From Argyresthia goedartella (Eukaryota; Arthropoda; Insecta; Lepidoptera; Argyresthiidae): DNA of 64,000 nt. Shown in pieces: positions 30,918-41,080 of the stretch. Within the stretch, counting starts at the first letter, position 1; every line of letters begins with the position of its first letter. Under the pieces are notes generated by a model. The model searched no databases. It was given only the letters and a program-made list of their open reading frames with translations, and was not told the origin of the DNA. The DNA lies in contig OX463815.1 of assembly GCA_949825045.1 (NCBI GenBank), positions 32,851,356 through 32,915,355 of the forward strand, read 5' to 3'. The translations under genes and the position numbers were made by a program.

Positions 30918-31271
30918 GGCAAACTCGAAGCAAACGACCTTTGGTTAAAATCAAAACACACGTACATTTATAACAACCCGCTTTTTGACCGAATCCTGCG
31001 TTTTGCCTGCGACATTACTCTGAAATAAACCACAAAGGAATGCAATAGATACCTCTACCAGTCCCTTCTACGAGAAGAGGGGGTTAACCCCTCGACCGCA
31101 GTCGGAGAATGACACCGGTGCTGTCCAAAAGTTATGCATTATTTTATTCAATGGCCGCTTTGAAAGTTCTATGTAACGCAGTTAATTACACGATATGGAA
31201 TTAGTTGTGCGGTTACACAATTTCACAGGAAAGCAAAAAGGATGCATATAGCGCGATACTTTTAAACTAAA

Positions 31272-31386
31272 CTAGGATTTTTAATTTGAGGCCAGGAATG
31301 TTAACAAACAACTGTCATTTTCTAGAACAAAATCTTGACATTCATATTTTACTTTTTTATTCCTGGCCTCAAATTAAAAATCCTAG
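31272..31386. repeat. 28-bp perfect inverted repeat
   Basis: Arms 31272-31299 and 31359-31386 (containing TTAATTTGAGGCCAGG and its complement) with a 59-bp loop. It lies directly left of the hAT terminal repeat. Confidence 0.85.
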
Positions 31387-31775
31387 TCTAGGTATGTATA
31401 GATACTTCAACTCAGTTGTGCGCGCGGAGCTATGTGTGCGTGCGCTTGTAAATATACAGGTTTCACTTGTGTGGCAGTGACGCGGCAGTCGTCGTCCGAG
31501 CAAGACTAGGGTTTGCGATCCGATATCCGTACAGTTTTTGGATCCGGATAATTTCTGTCGTAAAATGCGTATATCCGGATCTTAAAGTTATGTCAGATTG
31601 ACATGAAAACATCCTAAAAAATAAATCTTTTTTTATTTATTTTTTTGCTATATCTACCTACATATGTATACGTCTCTTTTTTGCTTTTGCTTTGTATAAA
31701 TTAATGACAATTTCAAAGAGTTATTTAATGTAATGTTAAATATAGATAGAGATTTTAATTTAATTTCATACATTA

Positions 31776-31909
31776 CAGTCGGACAAAGTTATTAGATGCC
31801 ATTTGACGTTTAAGATATCCATAGAAAAAAAATCAGCTGCACACACAACATTGAACCATATCTTCATGACTTAAGTAAACGTCAAACGGCACCTCTTAAA
31901 TTTGTCCAA
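31776..31909. mobile_element. MITE A with GTCGGACAAA ends
   Basis: Ends AGTCGGACAAAG and the complement of AGTTGGACAAAT, then inverted TGCCATTTGACGTTTA-like blocks. The same family as MITE B at 32475-32733, without its nested insertion. Confidence 0.65.
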
Positions 31910-32244
31910 CTATAGCAATTAATAATTACCACGCAGTTGCTACCTGCGCCGTGCCCGCATTGTAGAGTCATTGTGCTAAACGGGCCAATCGCGTTGCAGT
32001 AGCGTTTGAATAGGTAATCAGAGGGGAGGGTCCTTGTCTCAGTCTCAGGTAAACCCTTTTGCGAAGTGACAGTGTTGTTGTTTTTTTTGGTGACGCATTA
32101 CACGCGAATAATTAATTGTGTTACTATGAGGTAAGTTTCTAAAAATCATCGTTTATTTTTTTATATATTTTATTTATTGACATAAAATAATAACTTTTGT
32201 GAAAAACAGTTGTAGTTTGAATAAATGAACTGCAATGTGCAATC

Positions 32245-32313
32245 AAAAATACCACGTGAGTTTGTGTTGTAGTTGTAGCCTACAACTACAACACAAACTC
32301 ACGTGGTATTTTT
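32245..32313. repeat. 69-bp near-perfect palindrome
   Basis: Two 34-bp arms around a single central C at 32279. The arms contain CCACGTGAGTTTGTGTTG and its complement with no mismatch. Confidence 0.85.
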
Positions 32314-32474
32314 TATTTGATTTGAAACTTGTAGGCAGCATGTTTTTATGTAATTCAGAATTTTGAGTAAAATATTACTTGATTGATATAAGATAAGAGC
32401 GAAAAAATATGCGGTATATTATCATTAAAGTTAATAGTAAATGAATAAGACCGGATTATTTAATTTGAAGCTAT

Positions 32475-32733
32475 GGTCGGACAAACGTAATAGAGATCGC
32501 GCCACGAAAGAAGTCCCGCGGATTTTCGGTCTCTCTCTTTCACTCCATGGACTTTAGATTGTAGAGTGAAAGAGAGAGGCCGAAAATCCGCGGGACTTCT
32601 TTCGTGGCGCGATCTCTAGGTGCCATTTGACTTTTACTTAAGTCATGGAGATAAGGTTCAATGTTGAGTGGCGCTGTTTTTTTTCTATGGATTTCTTAAA
32701 TGTCAAATGGCACCTATTACGTTTGTCCGACCA
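32475..32733. mobile_element. MITE B, outer element
   Basis: Ends GGTCGGACAAACGTAATAG and its exact complement at the right. The next inverted block (GGTGCCATTTGAC) is interrupted on the left by the nested MITE at 32493-32616. Confidence 0.75.
32493..32616. mobile_element. Nested 124-bp foldback MITE, TA target duplication
   Basis: Almost entirely two 52-bp arms starting GAGATCGCGCCACGAAAG with one mismatch. It is flanked by TA at 32491-32492 and 32617-32618. Removing it restores the uninterrupted arm of MITE B, as seen at the right end of that element. TA duplication suggests mobilisation by a Tc1/mariner-type transposase. Confidence 0.85.
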
Positions 32734-32858
32734 TTGCTGAGATGTAGATTTAAATAGTTATCTATTAACTGTCGTCTTTGCCTTGCTTATTCCGTTTTTT
32801 TAAATAGACACTTGTCTTTATTTTTCAGATTGTAATTCAATATTACAAATGCAGTAAA

Positions 32859-34400
32859 ATGACAAGTAAAATTGAATTTAAGGAGTACAAGAAATCAACG
32901 GACTCAAGTTCCGTCTGGCAACATTTTTTGCGCAGTACAGATGGTTTGCAAGCACAATGCAAACAATGCAAAATAATACTGAAAATAGCCGGCTCTACTT
33001 CACCTTTGCAAAAGCATCTTAAACTTCACCCGACGATTTCAATCGCATCTACTCAGCAAACTGCATCAACATCAACTGCAGCGCAACTCGGGAGACTCAA
33101 ACGATTTCCGAACCTCCGAACAAGAAAGTTAAGATGACTGACTTCTTCAAAAGCGAGGAGAGTGCTGAAGTTTTAGTTTCAAAATTAGCTGCATTAGATG
33201 GACTTTCGTTTAACTGTATTTGCAGATCAACCTCAATCAGAACGCTTTTTAACAAAAGTGGACTCAAATTACCACATTCTCCCCACACTATAAGAAAAAC
33301 TGTGGTTACCCGGAGCGAAGAGTTAAAGCAAGAGGTTAAAAAAGAATTAGAAGTACTCAACTCGCGTGATTTCAGGTTCACAGCAAGTCTAGATGAATGA
33401 ACTTCACTAAGAAACATACGTTACATGAATGTCAACATTCATTGTCAAGAATTGAAAGACAAAAATTTCGGAAACCTGGGACTCGCAAGAATAACAGGAA
33501 GCGCTAATGCAGACAACTGCTATCAAATTCTTGAAAACAGACTGGCTGAATACGATTTATCCCTAGAAGATGATGTTTGTGGTTTAGCTTCGGATGGTGC
33601 ATCCGTTATGAAAGCTATGGTTCGGCAAAGCACGTCATTTCATCAGCTTTGTCTAGCCCACGGAATTCAGTGTGCAGTACTTGACGTGCTTTATTAAAAT
33701 AATCAGCGATTGGTAGAGCGCATCCCAGAAACAAGCGACGTAGAGTCATATCATGAAGACAGCTCTGACGAGGAAGATGATAATAAGGGTTTCATTGTAG
33801 TACCAACGCCTGCAAATGTTTCCCCTGAGAATGCTCCAGAAATAACTAAGAATTACAAAGATGTTATCGCAAAGGTCCGAAGAGTTGTAAAATTTTTCAA
33901 GTCTCCACTTAGATCAGAGCATTTATACAAATACGATCAAGAAGGTGAAAAGGCTAATATGAAATTATCGTAGGACGTCAAAACAAGATGGAACAGCCTT
34001 GCTGTAATGATTCAAAATTTTCTGAAACTGAAGAACAGTGTTCAAAAAGCACTAATTGACTACAACAATGAAATACGTTTCACTGATGAAGAGATACAGC
34101 TGTTGGAAAACCTATCAAGTTCTTTGTGCATTATAAAAGCCACCGTGGAAGCAATCTGCGAACAAAAAGCTGATTTATTGACAGCAGAAGCTGCATTGCA
34201 GTTTATGATTGAAAAACTTGATCAAGAAAACAGCTGCATCAGCGACGAGCTCATGGTGTCTAAAGAAAAGGATCAGTTAACGACGAATTCCTATATTAAG
34301 TGGCACACTAAAATACTTGCACAACTGTGCCAATTTTTATAAAGAAGGTCCTTCAAGTTACCCTTTCCAGAATCCTGATAGTGAAGAGATATTAAAGTTC
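32859..34400 (+). pseudogene. hAT transposase pseudogene (BED finger)
   Basis: Starts MTSKIEFKEYKK with a BED-type finger (CKQC...H...H, residues about 35-56). Then come FTASLDE directly followed by a TGA where the family has DEWTS, GLASDGASV with the second catalytic Asp, CLAHGIQC, and VKTRWNSL near the Trp-containing block. There is a frameshift near 33090, in-frame stops at about 33398 (TGA), 33695 (TAA) and 33971 (TAG), and a further shift near 34330. The C-terminal dimerisation region is not found. It is inactive. Confidence 0.85.
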
Positions 34401-34409
34401 ATCGCTAAA

Positions 34410-35763
34410 ATGAATACGCAATACGCGACTCGAGAAACCATTGCTAAGATATACGAATTTCTGAAAAAGATGCGAGAGATATATTGCAACTAGTAAGTGA
34501 TCCAGTTTGCAGTGCAAGTCCAATTTTAATATCTAAATTAAGTGAACATTTAAACAGCGTACGGAAAAGAACAGCAATGGCAGTGGGGTATCAGAGAGAA
34601 CAATAACTAATATATTGGCTGAAGGAAAAGAATTTAAACTCTAAATTTAAACCTCCGCATAAAGACCGCAAAAAACGTTCAAAGAAGTTAGAATTAGACA
34701 ACTTTAGCGTTGATGTTATACGTTCAACTATTCAAAATTACCATTTAGAACATCACGAGTTACCTACCTTGCTAAAGTTGAAAAGAATATTTCAAGAGAA
34801 ACTTAATTATGATGGAAGTATTTCGACTCTGCGCACAGCTTTGTTAAAGTTGGGATACAAATGGCGAAAAACTGTGGATAACAGACGTGTTATTATAGAG
34901 CGGCATGACATCCAAAAACTACGGTTTTCTTACCTGAAAAACTTACTCAGATACCGTCAAGAAAATCGGTGTATCGTATATACAGATGAGAGCTATATCT
35001 TAACTAGTCATGTGCAAAACAAAGGATGGGGTAATAAAGATGGACCCCCTTTAAAGAGAAACAAGTCTAAAGGACAAAGAATTATCACTGTGCATGCTGG
35101 TTCAGAACAAGGTTTCGTTCCTAACGCACTACTGACATTCAAAGCAATTAGTGTTTCCGGTGATTATCACTCTAACATGAACGCAGAAAACAATGAAAAG
35201 TGGCTAAAAGAACGTCTTGTACCGAATCTGCCACCTAACTCTGTAAATGTGCTTGATAATGCCTCATACCATGATGTTCAAAATGACAGAGCTCCAAATT
35301 CTAATTCCAAAAAAACAGAAATGCAGAGATGGCTGACAGAAAAACATATAGCTTTTAATCTAGATATGAAAAAAAATTAACTGTATGATTTGAAAAAAAA
35401 AACAAAGAAAACCATATTTGTTATAAGATTGATGACATACTTCAGCCATATGGCATAAAAGTTCTTCGACTGCCACCATATCATCCTGATCTAAACCCCA
35501 TAGAAAATGTGTGGGGAATTTAAAAAAATGATATTGCTTCGCATAATGTCGACCAAAATGTGACGGGAATAATGGAACTAATAAATGAACGTTTAAGTCA
35601 AATTGATGGAGAGATGTGGGGTAATACTTGTCGACATGTACAAAAGAAAGAAGAAGAATACTATCGTCATTTTGACATGGAGTCAGAAATCGTAATCAAC
35701 CTTGGCGAGAGCAGCGAATCCGACAATTCATCATTTGATTTTTCAAGTAGCGATTCAGAATAA
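34410..35763 (+). pseudogene. IS630-Tc1-mariner transposase, DD82E (Sailor-like), frameshifted
   Basis: From ATG at 34410 the reading runs through MNTQYATRETIAKIYEF, then in shifted frames RKRTAMAVG and SERTITNILAEGKE (helix-turn-helix type), then an open 203-codon block (34769-35380). That block carries IVYTDESYI (first Asp) and NVLDNASYH (second Asp), and PPYHPDLNPIENVWG follows with the Glu at 35503. The second Asp codon (35255) and the Glu codon (35503) are 245 nt apart, 82 residues if one lost base is counted, which fits the Sailor/DD82E group. Frame breaks at about 34465, 34590, 34640 and 35380-35400 fall mostly in A-runs. The tail is acidic (SESDNSSFDFSSSDSE). It lies where the hAT C-terminus should be, and its own terminal repeats were not found. 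Confidence 0.75.
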
Positions 35764-36499
35764 GTAATATGTTCAATACATAAACATTAAATTACAGTGT
35801 GCCACCAAATACCAATACAAATACCAAATTATTGTTTTTTTAAGAACCCGTATATTATCAAACACAATAAGTTAGCGCTCCTGCACACGATAACTGTATT
35901 TGTATTTGTACCCGACTGTACCTCTTGTCACGCACACAAAGTCACTGTATATGTACAAGGTTTACCCACACATAGCGCCGCGCGCACAACTGAGTTGAAG
36001 TATCTGTACCGTCCGCTATACACTACAAGCAGGATTACGTAAGATAACTTTATTAAGTATAGCTTCGCTGTATTTAAATTGTAGAACCGCAAATCTATCA
36101 AAAACTGAAAGAGCCCAGCGGTGCTGTCCGAAAGCTAATATTATTTTATTCAATGGACATTCAGAGCGTGCGGGAATGCGACCTAAGCCACAGTAATCAT
36201 AACAATGTGTCATGTGACTTTTGAAAGGCTTTCGGCTCAGACAGTCTGAGCTGACTCATTGAACTTTGACCCTTGTGACTTAAGAGCAGGTATAAGGCGT
36301 CGTGCCCACTTAAGTGAAGTGACATGCAACTTAGTTTTTGACTACAGATTTCCAGTATATGTCTTGACCGATTTATGGAGTTTTGGTATTCATTAGACGC
36401 AAAATTATACGCTCTTTATTTTGTCAGAAAGTAACTTTTAGCTAGGATGCACCCGTAAATGAGCGAAAAATGAAAAAAGGTTAACATTTCAGGTTTTGT

Positions 36500-36720
36500 A
36501 GAGCCAAATGTCGTCCCCCTATTACTTAGCTTCCGCTGTCCGTCTGTCCGTCCGACCTTTCGTCCGTCAGCGGGCCGTCATGAACCGTAATAGGTAGGGT
36601 ATTGTTTTTTTTTAATGTGAAATTCTCTTGCCACTACAGCAACAAATAATAAACTATACGAGATTTTATAAATTAAAGGTAGTCGCCATACAAGAGATTT
36701 GTTTTAATATTCCTTCCCCT
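36500..36720 (-). repeat. Lepidopteran GGTTCCGTACC repeat, partial
   Basis: Carries CTATTACTTAGC, CCGCTGTCCGTCTGTCCGTC and CATGAACCGTAATAGGTAG, the tail part of the family, and then CAACAAATAATAAAC. Confidence 0.6.
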
Positions 36721-36856
36721 ACGAATCAACTAATGATTTAAATAAAATATCACGTTAATTTCGCGGCACCCATCATCGTGGTTGGTGGCGAGCGCTTTTG
36801 AGATTAATTTTGCCAGTTTCAATTGTATTTGAAAGATCACAATATCTCGCAAGAAC

Positions 36857-36917
36857 CTTAAAATTAACGTCTTGATGATTAAGCCCTGGGCTTAATTATC
36901 AAGACGTTGATTTTAAG
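36857..36917. repeat. 30-bp hairpin repeat
   Basis: Imperfect arms 36857-36886 and 36888-36917 (around ACGTCTTGATGATTAAGCCC) with very few mismatches and a minimal loop. Confidence 0.7.
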
Positions 36918-37542
36918 ATACAACCCCTGATAAAATATTAACTAATGGCTAAGAGTGTCAATAAACTATAGTATCGTCTTTATAAAGTTATTTAGTTAAA
37001 TTATCGAACTGTGTTGACGAAAAATACAAAAAAAAATTAAAGGCATTTCATTTTTTTTTGTCTACTGCAGTTGGATGCAAAATAGTAATTCTACATTACT
37101 GCAGCGTTCGGCAACACATTTCAGGACCAACTTTTGATGTTGGACCGAGGCGCGAGCCGAGGCCCACATACGTGAGTCCTGCAATGACTGGTTGTTTCCA
37201 AGGCTTGTATAGTGTTTTTCTCAAATAATGCGAGAAAATTCAAACAAATTACTAAGTACTGAAATTACGAAAATACAATTGTCGAATTTATTTATTTTTC
37301 AAAGTTCAGGGTGGACTTTCCGGGGATGATGTTAGTTTGCGATAATTCTAATGATGCCGAAAGTTTGTATAGTTTGTTGTTCAGTGAGATTCTGTATTTG
37401 AAGGCTTAGACTGGTGGTCAGTCAGTATTGTATAATCTTCACTGCGATCCTGTGTTTCAAAGCTGGCGGGAGGTCGATGGTGGAGATTGAATACTGTCAT
37501 TGATTTTATGTGTAATGCTGTTTTTATTTTCAATCTACTCTT

Positions 37543-37740
37543 CTACGTAGCTTTCAGCAGCAGGTCGGACTCCCATCCGCCATGTATTTTAAGTGTAATC
37601 AAATTTCCACGTGTGGCGTCACGAAGAGCCGCTGAAGATCGACGAAAGGAGTGACCAGTATAATATTCCAGATTTGGCAAGCTTAAATAGGTTGCAATTG
37701 CTTTTGGAATTGCGGCGATTCTTCCAATAGGACTAAGCAA
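37543..37740 (-). pseudogene. Tyrosine recombinase C-terminal fragment
   Basis: The minus strand reads YYTGHSFRRSSAALRDATRG and then LITLKIHGGWESD, carrying the HxxR box and the HGGW box of tyrosine recombinases as found in Crypton- and DIRS-type elements. The N-terminal half and the nucleophile Tyr region are not found. It is a fragment. Confidence 0.65.
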
Positions 37741-37800
37741 GTAATAACTTGCTTAGTTTTTTTTTTAATTTAGAAAAAATCGGTTCTTGCTTACATCTTT

Positions 37801-38070
37801 GCCGAGCTCTGTGGTCTAATGGGTTTCACGTTTGCTTCTCACCAGGAGATGCAGGTTCGAAACCTGACCATGTACTAATGAGATAATTAATTTATCTTAA
37901 GTACATTATCGGACGTTCAGCGTTTCGGATGACACGTTAAGCTGTAGGTCCCGGCTACTATCGCCACGTGGTAGTAGTGGTCGAAAATCGACAGAATAAC
38001 ATCGCTATAGGTCTTCCTGTAGCATATGCTGAGCCAGAACCGTTTCACCGTCGCTGTACACAATACACTA
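37801..38070 (+). repeat. tRNA-derived SINE (family C)
   Basis: The head GAGCTCTGTGGTCTAATGG with B-box GGTTCGAAACC is followed by TTTCGGATGACACGTTAAGC and TAGGTCCCGGCTACTATCGC, the body shared with the repeats at 22085-22470 and 59680-60015. Confidence 0.7.
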
Positions 38071-38560
38071 CTAGATCGAATGTTTTTCCATGAGCAATGA
38101 CTTGTATATTTTGGCTTACTTACTTTACTTGTATGTATTAAGGTGAAACAACGGAGAGATATTCTTGCTCTTACTGTAAAAAGACAAATAGATGTATCCT
38201 GTGTTGAGTTGGATAGCCATATTATTGTTTGTGTCTACAGACCTCCGTGGGATGAAAGGCCATGGCAATTTTGTAATATTTGAGAAAATTATGGAGGAAG
38301 CTCTGACTCAACTATGTTATAACAGAAAAAGTTAATTCTTTGTGGCGATCTTAATGTAGATTGGCTTGTAGATACAACAATGAAACAACAGAGATATCTC
38401 AGTTAAAATAATTTATCTACACACGTATCATAAACCCTCTTTACTGCATACAAAAACCGCACGTTACGATCAGCATAATGTTAAACTACTTGGAAAAAAC
38501 TCATTTCTTATCTGAAAAATTACACATAATGACCATAATGTGTAGTTTTTCTGCATATTA

Positions 38561-38671
38561 TGACATTCAAATTTCGAACGCCGACGCCTGCCTGAGAGCC
38601 GCCCCTAGTTTGTCTGAAAGTTTGTGAAGTTGGTACTGACATTAAAATTTCGAACGCCGACGCCCGCCTGC
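38561..38671 (+). repeat. Direct repeat inside the LINE insertion
   Basis: AAATTTCGAACGCCGACGCC is repeated at 38568 and 38646, each followed by a GCCTG. It may mark a small element inserted in the LINE. Confidence 0.5.
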
Positions 38672-38808
38672 ACGTTGGTACTACAGAACAAGCTAAACAA
38701 CTGCAGAGCCACAATGCCGGTCAAACATGCGGTTCCTGAACACATCAAAGAGAGCTTATGATATGTGTGTAGATAAACTAGTGTATGTAACTGTACATAA
38801 TTAGGCAT

Positions 38809-38865
38809 TAAAACTCTCGAGTGATATTATTATGAACACTCTCGAGTATTAATGCCCTCCATTAT
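38809..38865. repeat. Hairpin around CTCGAG
   Basis: GGCATTAAAACTCTCGAGTG and, 13 bases later, CACTCTCGAGTATTAATGCC form imperfect inverted arms. Confidence 0.55.
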
Positions 38866-40079
38866 GTAGCAGTCACATAAACTACTATTAATTTATGTCA
38901 TGTTTTTCTAGAGCCGACTAGAATTACACTTACCAGCCAAACTTGCTTAGATAACGTTTTTTGTGACTGTGCATTCACTGTAACACACATGTATTTAACT
39001 GCTTACTGTCTGATCACAGCGGCCAAACTGTTTCATTCCCAATTGCATGTAAAAATAAGACTGATCCATTATTTTATAGGCCTATTACATCCCATATACT
39101 AGAGACGTATATGAAAAACTTAGATATAAATTTGCCAGAACCGGATTTGAATGAACAGAACCCGAAAAAAATCTATTCAGACTTCTTTACACATTACATA
39201 ACATTATTTAAACAGATTTCAATAAAGTTTTTAAATCAAAGAAAGTCAGTGCCAACAACGGTAAATCTAAATTTAATGACTTGTCAACATTTGGAATTCG
39301 TAAAAGTCGAGCTATCTTGTATGTCCTCTATGAACAAAAAACATATAACTTTGATAGACATGACTATGTTAAAAATATTTCAAAACTTTCAAGTTTTTGC
39401 AGTTACACAAAACAGCAAAAACTTCACACATTAATAGAAAAATACAAAATTCAAATAATAGAATGATAACGGTTTGGCAAGTCATAAACCGTGAAACTTG
39501 CAAAGTTATAACAAGGGACAATGATTTCTGCTTAAAGATAGGTGATAGTGTTGTTAAATCCAACGCTGAGGTAGCTCGAGCTTTTGAAACATTCTTCACC
39601 AATGTACCCTTACTCACAACAGAGCGTCTAAATTCCTCTCCATATGAAGCTGAGACTTTGTTAAAAAACAGCACTAGCATCAGTTATGTAGATTTTTTAT
39701 TTTATCATCTACATCCCCAGGACATTGTCAAAAAGTTTAAATTACTTAACTTTAAAAATATTGAAGACCTGTGGGGTATATCAGTCAAAGTCATTGGTTC
39801 AGTAATACAAGTTATAGCCCCACACCTAGCTTATATATTTAATAAATGTGTTGACGATGGAGCTATACCAGACTTCATAAAACACTATAAACTAATACCT
39901 CTGTTCAAGTCGGGAGATAAGGGTGATCCTTCAAATTTCAGACCAATATCTATTCTTCCAGCACTAAGTAAAATATTTGAAAATATTGTACTCAATCAAA
40001 TGCTCTCACACATCAACCGTACTAAACTACTCCAAGGTCCGACCCTTTGATGGCGTAGTAACAGGCCTATCGCAATAAT

Positions 40080-41080
40080 AAAATAGTGAAATCCTACCAG
40101 TGTGTCTTTGTATGTTTGTCTATAAAGGCAGTTCATTTTGAATGTGTTTCTGACCTTACCATTGACAATTTTGTAGCCTGTTTTTCCCGTTTTGTAAGTC
40201 GCGGAGGAGTCCCGAGCCTAATTCGAACTGATAACGGTAGAAACTATGTGGGTACGAATAATTAACTCAAGGAGTTGTACACCTTCCTAGATCAAAACAA
40301 GAACGTTATTGGTTCTGAGTTATCAAAACGAAGTATTGATTGGGTAATTGATCCTCCCGTTTGTCCTCATTGGGGTGGTATTTTTGAAGCTGCCGTCAAG
40401 TCCGCTAAAACCCATCTCAAACGTGTAGTCGGTGAAACTCCTCTTACATTAGAAGAGTTGACGACTGTATTTACAAAGATAGAGGCAGTACTCAATTCCC
40501 GCCCCCTTTGCCCTTTATCGTCGCGAGACCCCAATAATCTTGAGATTTTGACCCCTGGCCAGCCCTTCAATGCGTTTCCTGAGTATCCCTTCACTGACGT
40601 AAAAGTTAACCGGCTGTCGAGATACCAGCTTTTACAACAGATAAATCAACACTTTTGGAACCGTTGGAACTCTAAATACGTTTTCACCCTCCAAGCCAGA
40701 CACAAGTGGACGAACCCAATAAACCCACCAGTAGTTGATGAACTTGTCCTCCTAAAGGACGACAACCTACACCTCTTACAATGGCGTCGCGGTAGAGTTG
40801 TAAACCTATACCCTGGCCAAGATGGTGTAGTCCATGTAGTTGATGTTCAGACCTCCACCGGCATCCTCAAGCGGTCCCTTACCAAGTTGGCGCGTCTTCC
40901 TGTAGATTAATGCTTTATGTAGAGCAAAGCTCCTTTAAGATTATAAATGTATAGCTTTGTGTTCCTTTCTTTGAGAAATAAGTTTTTTGTAGTCTTATTT
41001 TCCTTGCCTATTTAACGTAAACTTTTAACATGTTTAGGGCGTCGGCTGTGTTCAATCGTTTTGTTTTGCGCCTTTCGGTT
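40080..41080 (+). pseudogene. BEL/Pao integrase C-terminal half
   Basis: Shows CLSIKAVHFECVSDLT, then RTDNGRNYVG (Asp), a premature TAA near 40262, then the 211-codon open frame 40275-40910 with PHWGGIFEAAVKSAKTHLKR (Glu) and the C-terminal KWRRGRV-type block. The BEL/Pao 3' noncoding region follows to about 41080, where a LINE begins. The protease and reverse transcriptase parts are absent. Confidence 0.85.

Larger units (their letters stand above)
31399..36006 (+). mobile_element. Dead hAT transposon with nested insertions
   Basis: Terminal inverted repeats of about 40 bp with one internal mismatch: GATACTTCAACTCAGTTGTG and GCGCGCGG at 31401-31428, and the complement at 35972-36006, ending in CAG on the right and TAG on the left. 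It encloses a BED-finger hAT transposase pseudogene, MITEs and a second transposase. No 8-bp target duplication is visible (GGTATGTA versus TACCGTCC), so one end may have been rearranged. Confidence 0.8.
38150..40050 (+). pseudogene. LINE remnant: endonuclease and start of reverse transcriptase
   Basis: Endonuclease traces: IIVCVYRPPWDE at about 38220, LCGDLNVDW at about 38335-38365 and a LSDHSG-like block at about 39010. An open frame then runs to 40050 and ends in the RT segment FRPISILPALSKIFENIVLN. Stops and an insertion at about 38520-38760 interrupt it. The catalytic FADD box is lost where BEL/Pao sequence begins. Confidence 0.75.

Noticed and set aside
30357..30954. Overlapping proline/arginine-rich frames on both strands
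   Set aside because: The GC-rich minisatellite lacks stops in most frames. There is no start context or homology.
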